A stretch of 64,000 bases of DNA from Saccopteryx bilineata (Eukaryota; Chordata; Mammalia; Chiroptera; Emballonuridae): positions 104,060,767-104,124,766 of the forward strand of contig NC_089496.1 in assembly GCF_036850765.1 (NCBI RefSeq), read 5' to 3'. The position numbers and the translations under genes are program-made. Under the pieces are notes generated by a model. That model was not told where the DNA came from, ran no database searches, and worked only from the letters and a program-made list of their open reading frames with translations. This document shows positions 45,001-56,209 of the stretch, one piece after another. How positions within the stretch are numbered: the stretch's first letter is position 1; each line of letters begins with the position of its first letter.

Positions 45001-46544
45001 TGGGCCGGGCTGCTGTGTTAGTGGTCCTGGCCTTGACTGCTGGCTTTACAGACGCTCTCTTCCTTGGGTGTCAGTTCTGCAGAAGGAGAAGGAAACGCAA
45101 TGGAGAGGTGGGTGCGTGGGCAGCCTGCCTAGCACGAGGCTGGGGACAATGAGATTGGGGCCTGGATCCTCCTCCGTCTGGAGAGCCACCTCCATACTCA
45201 GGCGGGGCCTTCTGAGTTAGGCTATTTCCCCGTTCTTCCAGGTTTATTATTGCCACCAGCGACAAGTCAGTGACAGCTTACCCAGCAGAAACAGCACGGC
45301 CAGAGACAGAGTGCGAGATAACAAGCCGCCTTTTATGAAGTGAGCCCGGCGGCGCCCAAAGCACCCCTCACTCCGCTCTCTTCTCTTGGACAGAAACAGC
45401 TGCACGCTTGTGAATCTACCCACCAGATGAAAAATAGTTTGCTAAGTGTCACAAGTGAAGTTATTTCTAAGTGGCTTCAGTGACTATAACAAGCTGCAGG
45501 GCTGGGTGAACAGTGAGGTGCATCTAAACAGCAGAAACAGGGATTCTGAAGCAAAACCAGATAAATTAGGCACGTATTCATATTTCAATTCGGTGGTATT
45601 AAAGGCTGGACTGTTTAGCTATTTGTCCACAGTTTCTCTGCTTCATTTCAGCATGCGTATAGGACTGGAGACTGGAAAGGACCACCGGTTAGCTGAATTT
45701 TGCTTCTTTTTAACAAAAACTGGTGAGGAAAGTACCCTGAGCTGGGCTCTCAGCTGAGCTCTGTGGAGAAACCATAAAGTTTGCTTTAAGGCCCAGCCCC
45801 TGCCCTCAGGTAACTCAGCCTGGGGGGAAGGGAGACACAGATGTGTCTAATTCTTTAAACACAGTAAAGTGAAATCAGAGCTGATCTAGGGAGACTCGAT
45901 ATAGAATAAGTCCGCGGAGGAAAAACTCATTCATTCTGCTGAAAGGAGAAGCAATGTGGCTAGGCTTGTAGAGGATGTCCTTAATAAAGGTTTGTTTTAA
46001 TAAAAATGTCAGAGGAAGCCATCACAAATTGGGGTGTCCTTAGGGTCCACACGGGAGAGCCAGGGTCAGGCATGTCCCCAAGGAGGAATTTCAGCCATTC
46101 AGGGTGGTTCTCCCCACTGGATGCATATTAGGAACCACTACCTGAGCCACATTCCGCAAAGATCCTGACCGGATTGGTCCGGGGTGGGACCCAGGCACCC
46201 ACGCAGCTTGCGCTGCTGCCCAGGTGATTCCAGTGTGCGGCCAGGTCACCTCTCCGTCCTTGTGAAGGAACAGAGTCACACTAAAGCTTGTGTTTCTCAA
46301 AGCAAAGTCTCCAGACAAGAGGCACCTAGGAACTTGTTAGAAATGCAAATGCTCCTGACCCACCTCAGACCTGCTGAACCAGACACTCTGGGGGCGGGGC
46401 CGAGGAACCTGCTTCTTAACAAGCCCTCCAGGTGACACTGATGCAGTGGGAGAGCCGCCTACCTTGTTCTGTCCTAGGTGTGTCCTGACATCTTTCTCCA
46501 GTCCTGCAAAAAGAAACACTGCCATTTATTGTGTACTTGCTTCA
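45001..46544. other. Intergenic, unique, with a conserved-looking part
   Basis: 45240-45600 is non-repetitive, with words such as CCGCCTTTTATGAAGTGAGC and CAAGTGAAGTTATTTCTAAG, and looks like a candidate conserved element. The rest is unremarkable. Confidence 0.35.
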
Positions 46545-47045
46545 TGCCTGGTGAATTAAGCAGGGCTCTCCAGAGGTACAGAGCCAATGGGATGTATAGA
46601 TAGATAGATAGATAGATATGAAGGAAGTACGAGGAATTGCCTCACCTGGTTGTGGAAGCTGAGAAGTCCCACTCTCTGCCCTCTGCATGAAAAGCCAATG
46701 GTGAGATTCAGGATGGGCCCAAAGGCCTAAGTACGGGGGGAGTCAATGGTGTAAGTCCCAGGCGACTGACTGGAAAAGACCCACATCCCAGATCAGCAGT
46801 CAAGCAGAAGAATGAGCCAATCTTTTCTTCTTCTGCCTTTTGTTCTACTCAGGCCCTCAGGGGATTGGATGATGCCCACCCTCACGTGGCAGAGGGCAAT
46901 CTCCTTTCTGAGTCCACCAAGTCAAATGCTAATCTCACCCGGAAATACCCTCGCAAACACACCCGGAAATCATGCTTAGCCAACTATTGGGCATCCTCTG
47001 ACCCGGTCAAGTTGTCACATAAAATTCATCACCATAACTAGTCTA
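46545..47045 (+). repeat. Ancient interspersed repeat with (GATA)n
   Basis: GGCTCTCCAGAGGTACAGAGCC, a (GATA)n run at about 46595-46618, GTTGTGGAAGCTGAGAAGTC, TTTTGTTCTACTCAGGCCCT and ACATAAAATTCATCACCATA near the end are in the order of a common old mammalian repeat whose name I cannot confirm. Confidence 0.5.
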
Positions 47046-47516
47046 TACCAGTAACTCACTTTATTGAAACTCTTTCAGGCGGGTCCTTATTAGTGCCCCA
47101 TTGTCTAGATAAGGAGTTGGAGGCTCCCAGCTAAGCTTGCTGAAGCCACATCACTAACACAGAACGCAGCTCCAGAGCCAATGGAGGCTCTCTCTGGCTT
47201 CACACCTATGCGGGCTCATTGTCCTCAGGCACCGAGCTGTGGAATGGTTCACAGATACTGTGTAGGTGCAGACACTAGTTAGAGGAATCTGGAAACCCCA
47301 TGGCTAGAGTTGCGGAGTGAGGAGAAAAATTTCATTTATGCCTGGAGCTCTCTCTTTATAGAAAGAGCGTAATTTCCTGGGAAGAAGATGCCGGCCTAAA
47401 ACTTGGTTAAGTTCTCCAATCTCTTTGGACCTTGGGGTACCACCCTCTTCTAAGGTGAATTTGTGTGAGTGTAAGGTAAGGGCCTCAAAGGAAGTCAATA
47501 AGAAATAAGCTGCCCT
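47046..47516. other. Intergenic, unique
   Basis: Nothing supported. Confidence 0.4.
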
Positions 47517-47912
47517 GGCCCTGGCCAGTTGGCTCAGTGGTAGAGCGTCAGCCTGGCGTGCAGAAGTCCCGGGTTCGATTCCCGGCCAGGGCACACAGGA
47601 GAAGCGCCCATCTGCTTCTCCTCCCCTCCCCCTCTCCTTCTTCTCTGCCTCTCTCTTCCCCTCCCGCAGCTGAGGCTCCATTGGAGCAAAGATGGCCCGG
47701 GCGCTGGGGATGGCTCCTTGGCCTTTGCCCCAGGCGCTAGAGTGGCTCTGGTCGCAACAGAGCAACGCCCAGGAGGGGCAGAGCATCACCCCCTGGTGGG
47801 CAGAGCATCGCCCCCTGGTGGGCATGCCGGGTGGATCCCGGTCGGGCACATGCGGGAGTCTGTCTGACTGTCTCTCCCCATTTCCAGCTTCAGAAAAATA
47901 CAAAAAAAAAAA

Positions 47913-47971
<59 letters not shown>
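47517..47971 (+). mobile_element. SINE group A with an expanded (GAAA)n tail
   Basis: Intact head. Two CCCCCTGGTGGGC words in tandem near 47790-47824. The poly-A tail has grown into (AAAG)n over about 47913-47971. Perfect duplication AAGCTGCCCT at 47507-47516 and 47972-47981. Confidence 0.95.
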
Positions 47972-47972
<1 letters not shown>

Positions 47973-48995
47973 AGCTGCCCTTTTAACAGCCCTGACTTCT
48001 CTGTGGTTTTGGTTCACTAGGACCGTCAGCTCAGAGGCCCCTGTCCTATGGACAAGAAATCTGGGGGCTTTTGCAGAAACAGTCTTGAAATGCAGAAACT
48101 AAGTCTCAGAAAGCAAGTGTGGAGGTGGCCTAGCCAGCTGTGGAATGACCTAACTGGCGTGGCTGAGCCGGAGGGCTGGGGAGTGAGGTGGGCAGTGCTG
48201 CAGGGGCCCCCAGCCGGCCTGGGCCCGGCTTGTGGAAAAGGCACCCCCACCGCTGCTACTCCTCACTACCACCCACTTCCTCGCCCCACCCTGACCCGGA
48301 AGCTTTCCTGGCTCCTTCTGCCAGGCTTCAGCCTGCTGGCCTCCAGCCAGGCCAGCACCTGGCAGGTGAATGAAGGCAGGGTGAGTCACAGCTTCCTGGA
48401 AAACTGTGGTCTAGACAAACTCCCAGAGGGCAGAGTCCTGTCCAACTGGCTTCCCCGGGAGTGAGGTCCGGATGGACAGGGCAGACACCGGAACTGCCAT
48501 TGGAACAGAGGTGGGGACCTGCAGGCTCAACCTGGGTGTAGGACGTGGCTCCTGGCTCTGCCTCCTCTCAGTTCAGCTCAGTTCTGTGCTTCCAGGGAGC
48601 CAGGACTCAGCTCAGATCAAGGCCCAGGAACTATTTCTAACCTGACGCATCTCCAACCCTCACGCACACAAAAAGTCAGCTGAGATCTTCCTGATATCCT
48701 GGTTCTGATTCAGCAGGTCTGGGGTGGGGCCAAGCCTCTGCACTGCTAACAAGTTCCTGGTGATACTGGTGCTTCTGGCCCTGGTCCACTCCTTAAGTAG
48801 CAAGAGCGTCCATCAGCAAGTGTTTAGAGGGCAGACACCTTTTGGGACAGGTAATGTTAATATACCCATTTCACAGATTAGGAAACTGGCCCACACTGAG
48901 ACCAGCGAGTTCATGGCTCATTTCACTTGGTTTAATTCCTTCCAGAACCCACGTGGTCTCAAATCTGTGCTTCACACCTGTGCATCTCAGCCTGA
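47972..48995. other. Intergenic, GC-moderate, unique
   Basis: A weak antisense MIR scrap lies at about 48860-48900. No gene supported. Confidence 0.4.
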
Positions 48996-49315
48996 TCCAC
49001 GGATGGGTACACTTTTTCTATAAATGGCCTGGTAGCAAACCTCTTAGGCTTGGTGGCCCACACAGCCTATCGTAGGAGCTTAACCCTGCCATGGCCGCAC
49101 AGAAGCAGCCGGAGACACTGCGTAAACGAGCCAGCATGGATGTGTTCTGATAAAACCTTGTTTGTAAACACTGACATTCAAATTGCATATGTTTCATGTC
49201 ACAAAATCTTTTTCTTCTTTTGATGGTTTTCGACATTAAAAAATTCTTAGCTCACAGGCCATACAAAAGCAGGTTTGGGTTCGATCTGGTCCGCAGGCCG
49301 CTGTCTGCTGACCCC
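48996..49315 (+). mobile_element. hAT (Charlie-like) element, old
   Basis: TTTCTATAAATGGCCTGGTAG at the left, GTTCTGATAAAACCTTGTTTG in the middle, and CTTAGCTCACAGGCCATACA with CCGCAGGCCGCTGTCTGCTG at the right follow the same order as 35852-36055 but are more complete. Confidence 0.6.
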
Positions 49316-50560
49316 GGCATTAATCTGTCCATGTATCTGGCAGGCAGCTCTCCACAGCAATGGGCTGGGGTGTCGGGTCCCGCCCACAGCCGTGGTCTTG
49401 GATTCGCCACTTCCCGCCTCCTGTCTCCGCCCACGTTCCCCTTTGCCTGTCCCGGGCCTGCCCAGCCTGAGCACTTTGGTTCCCAGAGTTGCTCTCACCT
49501 CTTAGACCGGAATAGAGTCAACACCATTCGCTCCACTGCCCTTGCCTTAACGAGACTACCCCACTGACCATTGCACTTCCCAGAAACCAGACACTTCATT
49601 GGCATGCCACTTGGAAATTCAAGGTGGGGACTCATGTTTACTTTCAAAGAAAATCCCATCCTCCCGCCAGTTTACAACCCCCAGCCTCAGGGGGGAGGCA
49701 CCCCAGCTCCCGGAAAGCCTGTTGTCAGAATCAAACGGGACAGAAGTCACAGTTGGTCTGACGCTTGTCACCAACAGCCCCTTCTGCATTTTATCCTGAA
49801 GTTCTCTTTGTGACACAGAACTTCTTTTTCAGTGGATTATTTTAGCTACCAGCCAGTTCTGTAATCTCTATCCCGTGGGGTCAAGTTCAAAGAGAATTTC
49901 AATGTGATTAAGTAAACATATGCAAGTAGTAGATTTATGTGCTGCTGTGCTATTCTTTGTGATGTTGGCATTGGGGGCAGAGAATTGTAACAGCTCCTGT
50001 GTGCGCAGTTTATTTCCTAAGAAATTAACTCATCAGTCCCCACTGTGAACCAAAGTACTTCTGGGGACATTTGAAATTCAAAAGTGAACCCACTCCTGGC
50101 TCTGTCAGTCGAAGAGGAGGAGGAGGGGGGGGGGGGAGAATGCTCAGGAGGAGATGAATAACTAGCAAGGACCATAGTGAATGCGGTTCGAGGAGAGGCG
50201 TGGAAGTGAGTCTCGGGAGTTTCAGTCCATCACGACTGAGAAGTGGAACAGTAAACGGTGCCTGGAGCTGTGGGCTGGGGCTGGGGCTGCCCCACGCGGG
50301 GGGTTCATGGAAACGTGAAGAGCTTCCTTCCTTTAACAAAGTACTTAAGCGATGATCTCGGCACACCTGCTGTGCAGGGGGCCATGCAGGCTCCTGGGTT
50401 CCCGAGGCAGTTAGAGGCAAAATAAACTCCCTAGCAGCCTTGGCCAGCAGAGATGCTCTGGTCCTGATCTGCCACCAGCAACAAATGACATGTGGTACCC
50501 AAACCCCTCCTGAGCCATCGCTCCTGCACCCCAGGGTGCAGAGGCCCTTTAGGAAAATGA
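49316..50560. other. Intergenic, unique
   Basis: A G run is at about 50125-50137. No gene or repeat supported. Confidence 0.4.
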
Positions 50561-50790
50561 TTAGCCTGCAGAGTCAAGTCACAGCCCTACCCCAACATCT
50601 GATCCTGTTTAATCCTCACGACCACCCCGAGAGGAGGTTTTAGCTTCACCCCACCTTGTACATACGAAAGTCCCATTTTACAGCGGAGAACACTGAGGCT
50701 CACAGAGGTTTATCAAGGCAGCACGAGGGCTGGAAGGCAAGTCCGCTCACTCTGAAGCCTGGGCTCCTGTGATTAGGCCGGCATGATAGG
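50560..50790 (-). mobile_element. MIR fragment
   Basis: CTGTTTAATCCTCACGACCA, TCCCATTTTACAGCGGAGAA and GAGGCTCACAGAGGTTTATC follow the antisense MIR order. Confidence 0.8.
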
Positions 50791-51442
50791 ACCCTCAGTA
50801 CCGTGACACTCTCTTACCCCGGCCTTCACATCACACCTGACACAACTCTGAGGTCCAGTCAAGACTCAGTGGGGATGGGGAACTGGAGGGCCCCTGGCCT
50901 TGAGCATGAAAGATGAGAAGATGGGCAGTGGGGCGTGTAAAATAAACTGGAGCTCCACTCAGATCCGAGTGAGAACAGACCTGCTTGGGCACGTCTGGAA
51001 AACCACGTGGGGGTTCTGCACATGCACCACGGTCAAGCTGCATCTTGAGAGAGCCCATTCCACAGGAAAGGGAGTCGAGGCAAAAGCTATCAGCCCAATA
51101 ACAGGTTTGGTGGAGGAGAGACAGCCTCTGATGTCGGTGTGGGATGTTGTTTGCACGGATCCATGACAGAACTCGACAGAGAGCAGAGCTGGTAGGAGAC
51201 AGGCAGAGTCGTGTGTGCTCGTCAAGAGTCGGGTTCCGAGGCCAGGCAGCCTGAGCCTACTCCTGCTGCCTCTTCCTCGTATCCACGTGACCTGCATAAA
51301 TTACGTGACTTACTTGGATGTATTACGGGATTTACAAAATTTGATTTTGTGATTTACTAGTTTTATCATTTTCAAATCCTTGACATGGGAGAAAGAAGAC
51401 ACCAAAGCAAGGTAGAAGAAATCTGGTAAAAACCCTATAGTT
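50791..51442. other. Intergenic, unique
   Basis: Nothing supported. Confidence 0.4.
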
Positions 51443-51645
51443 GCCTGACCTGTGGTGGCGTAGTGGATAAAGCGTTGGCCTGGAAATGCTGAGGTGGCTG
51501 GTTTGAAACTCTGGGAGTTTCAAGGCACATATGGGAGTTGATGCTTCCAGCTCCTCCCCCCTTCTCTCTCTCTGTCTCTCTCTTTCCCTCTCTCTCTCTT
51601 CTCTAAAATGAGTAAATAAAATAAAATAAAATAAAATAAAAAAAG
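51443..51645 (+). mobile_element. SINE group B
   Basis: Head GCCTGACCTGTGGTGGCGTA, CT run, (AAAAT)n-type tail at about 51605-51640. Perfect 10-bp duplication CCCTATAGTT at 51433-51442 and 51646-51655. Part of the B-box arm is deleted (ACTCTGGGAGTTTCAAGGCA). Confidence 0.94.
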
Positions 51646-51913
51646 CCCTATAGTTGAATCTGAATCACCAACCCAAGAGAAATAAATACCCCTCACACCC
51701 AGATAGTGTTTTCTAAATACCATTTCCTACTGAAAGGAAACGGCGACCGGGACTGGTGCAGGAAATTTATGAGACTAGCCAGGACCCTAGCAAAGACTCG
51801 GGGCCATGACAAAGGACAAAGGACTCAGGGGCCAGTGGGGAAGAAGCTCCCACTGGCCACAGTTGGGAAAATCTGAACATCAACAAGGCAATAACTAACT
51901 GGATTTAAATATA
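51646..51913. other. Short unique stretch
   Basis: Nothing supported. Confidence 0.4.
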
Positions 51914-51986
51914 CTGCTCACAAAAATTAGGGGATATTTCAAAATGAATATGAAGTGCTAAAATATCCCCTAATTTTTGTGAGCAG
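51914..51986. mobile_element. 73-bp palindromic MITE, mariner-like
   Basis: Two perfect 26-bp inverted repeats (51914-51939 and 51961-51986, starting CTGCTCACAAAAATTAGG) enclose a 21-base centre. The left flank is TA and the right flank TG, consistent with a TA target duplication with one later change. It has no coding capacity and is about as small as known mariner MITEs. Confidence 0.8.
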
Positions 51987-52039
51987 TGTTATGTTTAAAT
52001 CCATGAGATGTATAACACTACTAAAACTAACTAGTTACC
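51987..52039. other. Short unique spacer
   Basis: Between the MITE and the next SINE; nothing seen. Confidence 0.4.
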
Positions 52040-52369
52040 GCCTGACCAGGCAGTGGCGCAGTGGATAGAGCATCGGACTGGGATGCAGAGGACTCAGGTT
52101 CAAGACCCCAAGGTAGCCAGCTTGAGCGCGGGTTCATCTGGTTTGAGCAAAGCTCACCAGCTTGAGCCCAAGGTCGCTGGCTCGAGCAAGGGGTCACTTG
52201 GTCTGCTGTAGCCCCCCAGTCAAGGCACATATGAGAAATCAATCAATGAACAACTAAGGAACCACAAGGAAGAATTGATGCTTCTCATCTCTCTCCCTTC
52301 CTGTCTGTCTGTCCTTATCTGTCCCTCTGACTCTCTCTGTCTCTGGCACAAAAAAACAAACAAACAAAA
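52040..52369 (+). mobile_element. SINE group C
   Basis: Head GCCTGACCAGGCAGTGGCGC, serial AGCTTGAGC modules, GGCACATATGAGAAATCAAT, CT-rich and A-rich end. Imperfect duplications near AAAACTAACT lie at both ends. Confidence 0.93.
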
Positions 52370-52468
52370 ACTAACTGTTTACCAGTGGAGGATGCTAGAG
52401 AACCTAGAGAACCTGTTCATGATTTTGAAAACTGATAGAATTAAAGCAAAGGAATCATGCACTTAAAG

Positions 52469-52803
52469 CAGGGGTCCCCAAACTTTTTACACAGGGGGCC
52501 AGTTCACTGTCCCTCAGGCCGTTGGAGGGCCGGACTATAAAAAAAAAAAAACTATGAACAAATCCCTATGCACACTGCACATATCTTATTTTAAAGTAAA
52601 AAACAAAACGGGAACAAATACAATATTTAAAATAAAGAACAAGTAAATTTAACTCAACAAACTAACCAGTATTTCAATGGGAACTATGCTCCTCTCACTG
52701 ACCACCAATGAAAGAGGTGCCCTTTCCAGAAGTGCTGCGAGGGCCGGATAAATGGCCTAAGGGGGCTGCATGTGGCCCGCGGGCCGTAGTTTGGGGAGCC
52801 CTG
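52469..52803 (+). mobile_element. hAT (Charlie-like) non-autonomous transposon, intact ends
   Basis: Tips CAGGGGTCCCCAAACT and AGTTTGGGGAGCCCTG, with a perfect 8-bp target duplication ACTTAAAG at 52461-52468 and 52804-52811. It is a close relative, inverted, of 22767-23555. 335 bp, no transposase. Confidence 0.95.
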
Positions 52804-52811
52804 ACTTAAAG

Positions 52812-53600
52812 TATCCTTCCTAGAATGACTGTGTCACTGAAGAACCAGAGCTGACCCAGGGAAGTTTCTCCTTATGGATGTATCCCAATTCATAAAGACC
52901 AATGATAGCATTAGAATGTCACCATTTTGCAATCCTTAATAAATTAATGGACCTAAGCATTGACCCTCACTGGCTTATAATACCACAAGCAGAGAGAAAC
53001 AGAGATGAGACAGAGATAGAGACAGAAACAGAGACAGAGAACCGGTCACTATGCGCCTTCTGGTAGAAGGATACGACATCACCTATAAAGTAATATTGAC
53101 ACCCCCCCCCAAATGAACTTAACTCTGATCAAGATTCTAGATTCAACTAGCAATTTATAGGAATTACAGCAGAGGAGTATGTCAAAGGATACCAAGGAGA
53201 TTCAGTCAGAAAACCCAGACTGGGGAAGCCCCATAGGGCAAATGGTCTGCTTCCTTGCATGATTAAATTATAAGAGGAGAAAAGAAGATGCAGGGGAAAC
53301 CATAGAATAAAAGGAACTTAAGAGACAAGTCAACCAATCATACTGTATGGACCTTTTGTAGATCCTGATTCAAATAAACTATTTAAAAACTATTATCATC
53401 CGTGAGACAACTGGAAATTTGAACACTGACTTGATGATACTGAGAAATCATTATTAATTTCTTTTAGGGGTGGTAATTCCATGATGGATATGTTTTTTAC
53501 TAATAGAGTCCTATCTGATGCAGCCTTATTTCAGGTGCACACTGAAATATTTATGACTCTGCAGTTGAATTCTGAATAGTGTTAACCACTGGAAGACCTC
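52812..53600 (+). mobile_element. L1 3' end (3' UTR), old
   Basis: AGATCCTGATTCAAATAAAC, GTGAGACAACTGGAAATTTG, TGATGATACTGAGAAATCATT and TGAAATATTTATGACTCTGC are in the order of old L1M 3' UTRs. Frames are broken. Confidence 0.65.
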
Positions 53601-53707
53601 AGGACCTGGGATTCAGTGGGGGGTGATGGTGCCTGGCTGGAACTAGGGTATCCAGGAGATGCCTGGTCAAAGATGGCGGACGTCTGGCAGAACTCTGGAT
53701 AGCCCAT

Positions 53708-53722
53708 GGCGCCCCCTGGTGG
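53708..53722 (-). promoter_or_regulatory. CTCF core motif outside any SINE
   Basis: On the minus strand the word is CCACCAGGGGGCGCC, a perfect match to the CTCF core CCASYAGRKGGCRS. It is not part of a group A SINE and stands in otherwise low-CpG sequence. Confidence 0.55.
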
Positions 53723-54844
53723 AAGAGGACTTTACCCTTCACGTGTTTATTTCATGGGAACTTCCTAAATTGCTTGGGTAGCGTCTTAAGAGTGCTAGAG
53801 ATCCTGTATGTACAGCTGGGGTACAATCAAGTCAGCCGGGATTAATACTTGTAACATGACTCTTCTACCTGCTCAGGCTGGTAAGGTCTACAGGAAGCCA
53901 GGGGACTTACAACTTACAAAAAGGTAACAATTTCTTTGCAAACCTGGAAGGATTTTTTCTAGATTAATGTTTCCTGGCAGCTTTCCCACAAAAAGAGAGA
54001 ACCCAATGGCTTCTTCTGCTCAAGGTCATTTAAACCCTAGTATATCTGAGTTTAAATGCATAGCCCCTCCCTTTCCCTTAGCAAAACTTTCCCAAACCAG
54101 CAGTGCTCCAACTCTGGAGGCATCAGAATCACTTACCAAAAATGCAGGTTCTGGGGCCAGCCACCACCCCAGACTTTTGTGGGTGAGTCTAGGAGAAGCA
54201 AAGCCCTTGACAAATGCTTAGACATCCAGGAAAAGCTGTTCTCTGTCTCAGCAGAAGGGAAAAGAGACGTCTCCCTCCCTTTCCCATTGGTTCCAACTCA
54301 GGACATTCAAGGCCACTGTGCATCTGTCCTGTGAGGCAGATGCTCACTCTGTGTCCTGATGGTGCTGGAGCCTCACAGAGTGGCCCAGATGACAGGCCCA
54401 GGGCCAAAGCCAGCCGATGGTCATGACTCTTTCCCGAAATTCTCACCAGCTGATTCCGCAATTTCCAAACTACCCAACTGCTTCATTTTCTGAAGGATCC
54501 TGAGGAGGGGGGAAGGGACCTCCTGGCAAGAAGGTGACTTGGGGTGTGGATGACTGATCATTGAGTATGGAGCAGGCCCCTTCTGTGAGCCTCAGATCTG
54601 GTACAGGAAACACCAATGTCAGAGGACACCTCGTCCCCATCCCTAAGGGACCCCCAATCTAACCTGCTCCACTCTGCATCCTCTCCTACACCCACCCACC
54701 ATTCCATCTTCACCTGGCCCTGCCCCGGAAAGGCCTTCCCATCTCCCCCAGACCGTCCCAATAGCCTCTATTCCACCATCATCCCCTCTAACGCCAGGGC
54801 TGAGGTTTTCCAGTGGCCAAAACCATTCAGGGTTCAACTACAGA
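53723..54844. other. Intergenic, unique
   Basis: Nothing supported. A 95-codon frame at 54616-54903 runs into the SINE. Confidence 0.4.
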
Positions 54845-55089
54845 TCTCTCTCTTCCCCTCCCGCAGTGAGGCTCCATTGGAGCAAAGATGGCCCAGGCGC
54901 TAGGGATGGCTCTGTGGCCTCTGCCTCAGGCGCTAGACTGGCTCTGGATGCAACAGAGCAACGCCCCAGAGGGGCAGAGCATCGCCCCCTGGTGGCATGC
55001 GGGGTGGATCCCAGTCAGGTGCATGTGGGAGTCTGTCTGACTGCCTCCCCGTTTCCAGCTTCGGAGAAATGAAAAAAAAAACAAAAAAC
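54845..55089 (+). mobile_element. SINE group A, 5'-truncated
   Basis: Starts within the CT linker (CTCTCTCTTCCCCTCCCGCA) and lacks the tRNA-like head. It keeps one CCCCCTGGTGGC word near 54984-54995. Poly-A tail at its end. Confidence 0.9.
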
Positions 55090-55099
55090 ATATGCATAA

Positions 55100-55880
55100 T
55101 AAAATTGTCACCCCTCAAAGATATTCATATCATTAGTCACTGGAGAAATGCAAAGTCAAAACCACAATGAAATACCACTTCACACCCACTGGGATGGCTA
55201 TAATCAGAAAGACAGATAGTAAGTGTTGGTGAGAATAGGAAAAAACTGGAACCTTCGTACCTTGCTGCTGGGAATGTAAAACGTGCAACCGCTTGGGCAA
55301 ACAGTCTGGAAGTTCCTCAAAAAGTTAAATGTAGAATTACCATGTAACTCAGCTATTCCTACACATGTACACAAGGGAATTAAAAATATGTTCACACAAA
55401 CATCTGTATATAATCATTCAGGACAGCATTATTCATAATAGCCAAAAAGTAGAAACAACACAAAGGTCCATCAACTGATAAATGGAAAAATAAAACGTGT
55501 TATATACATAGAGTGAAACATTATTCGAACATACAAAGAACTGAAGTATCGATTCATGCTATGATATGGATGAACCTTGAAAACATTATGCTGAGTAAAA
55601 AGACAAACACAAAAAAACCGCATATTATATGACTCATTTATATGAAATGTCCCAGAATAGGCAAATTCACAAAGATAGAAAATAGACCAGCGGTTGCCTG
55701 GGGCTGGGGGGAGGGAAATGGGAAGTGACTGACTGCGAATGGGTAGGAGTTCCTTTGAGGGGTGATGAAAATGTTGTGGAACTCAGTAGTGGTGATAATG
55801 GCAAAACCTGGGAATATAATCAAAACCATGGATGGTGCCCTTTAAAAGGGTGTAAGTTACATATAAAAAAAAAACAGCTG
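55100..55880 (+). mobile_element. L1 ORF2 3' end and 3' UTR
   Basis: CTCATTTATATGAAATGTCC, CAGCGGTTGCCTGGGGCTGG and, at the left, CCACAATGAAATACCACTTC and CTGCTGGGAATGTAAAACG are in L1 order. All frames carry stops. An old L1M-type copy. Confidence 0.85.
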
Positions 55881-56141
55881 ATAAAAAGTCATTTGAGATT
55901 CTAATCCAACCAATCAGTTTCCTGCGCCCGTTCTAACCACTAATCATGTCCATCCCAGCCTAATACAACCGGGGTCTCTTACACCTGCTGCCGAGGGGGC
56001 TCCCGCCTTTTTTAATTTAATTTAATTTTATTTTTTTACCATGTGGCTCTGGGGAACACCACCACCCTTACAGCTAACTGGATCAAGGGGACCCTGGAAC
56101 ACCCAAAGACTGGCCAGAAACCTGGCTCATGGTCAGTCAGA

Positions 56142-56142
<1 letters not shown>
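55881..56142. other. Intergenic, unique
   Basis: Nothing supported. Confidence 0.4.

Positions 56143-56208
<66 letters not shown>
56143..56208. repeat. Compound microsatellite (CT)n(CA)n
   Basis: A pure (CT)n run passes directly into a (CA)n run. Confidence 0.95.

Positions 56209-56209
<1 letters not shown>

Noticed and set aside
47304..48017. 237-codon open frame on the minus strand
   Set aside because: It runs through the antisense of a group A SINE and its (GAAA)n tail; the run of F/S codons is the microsatellite. Similar frames appear in all SINE copies.
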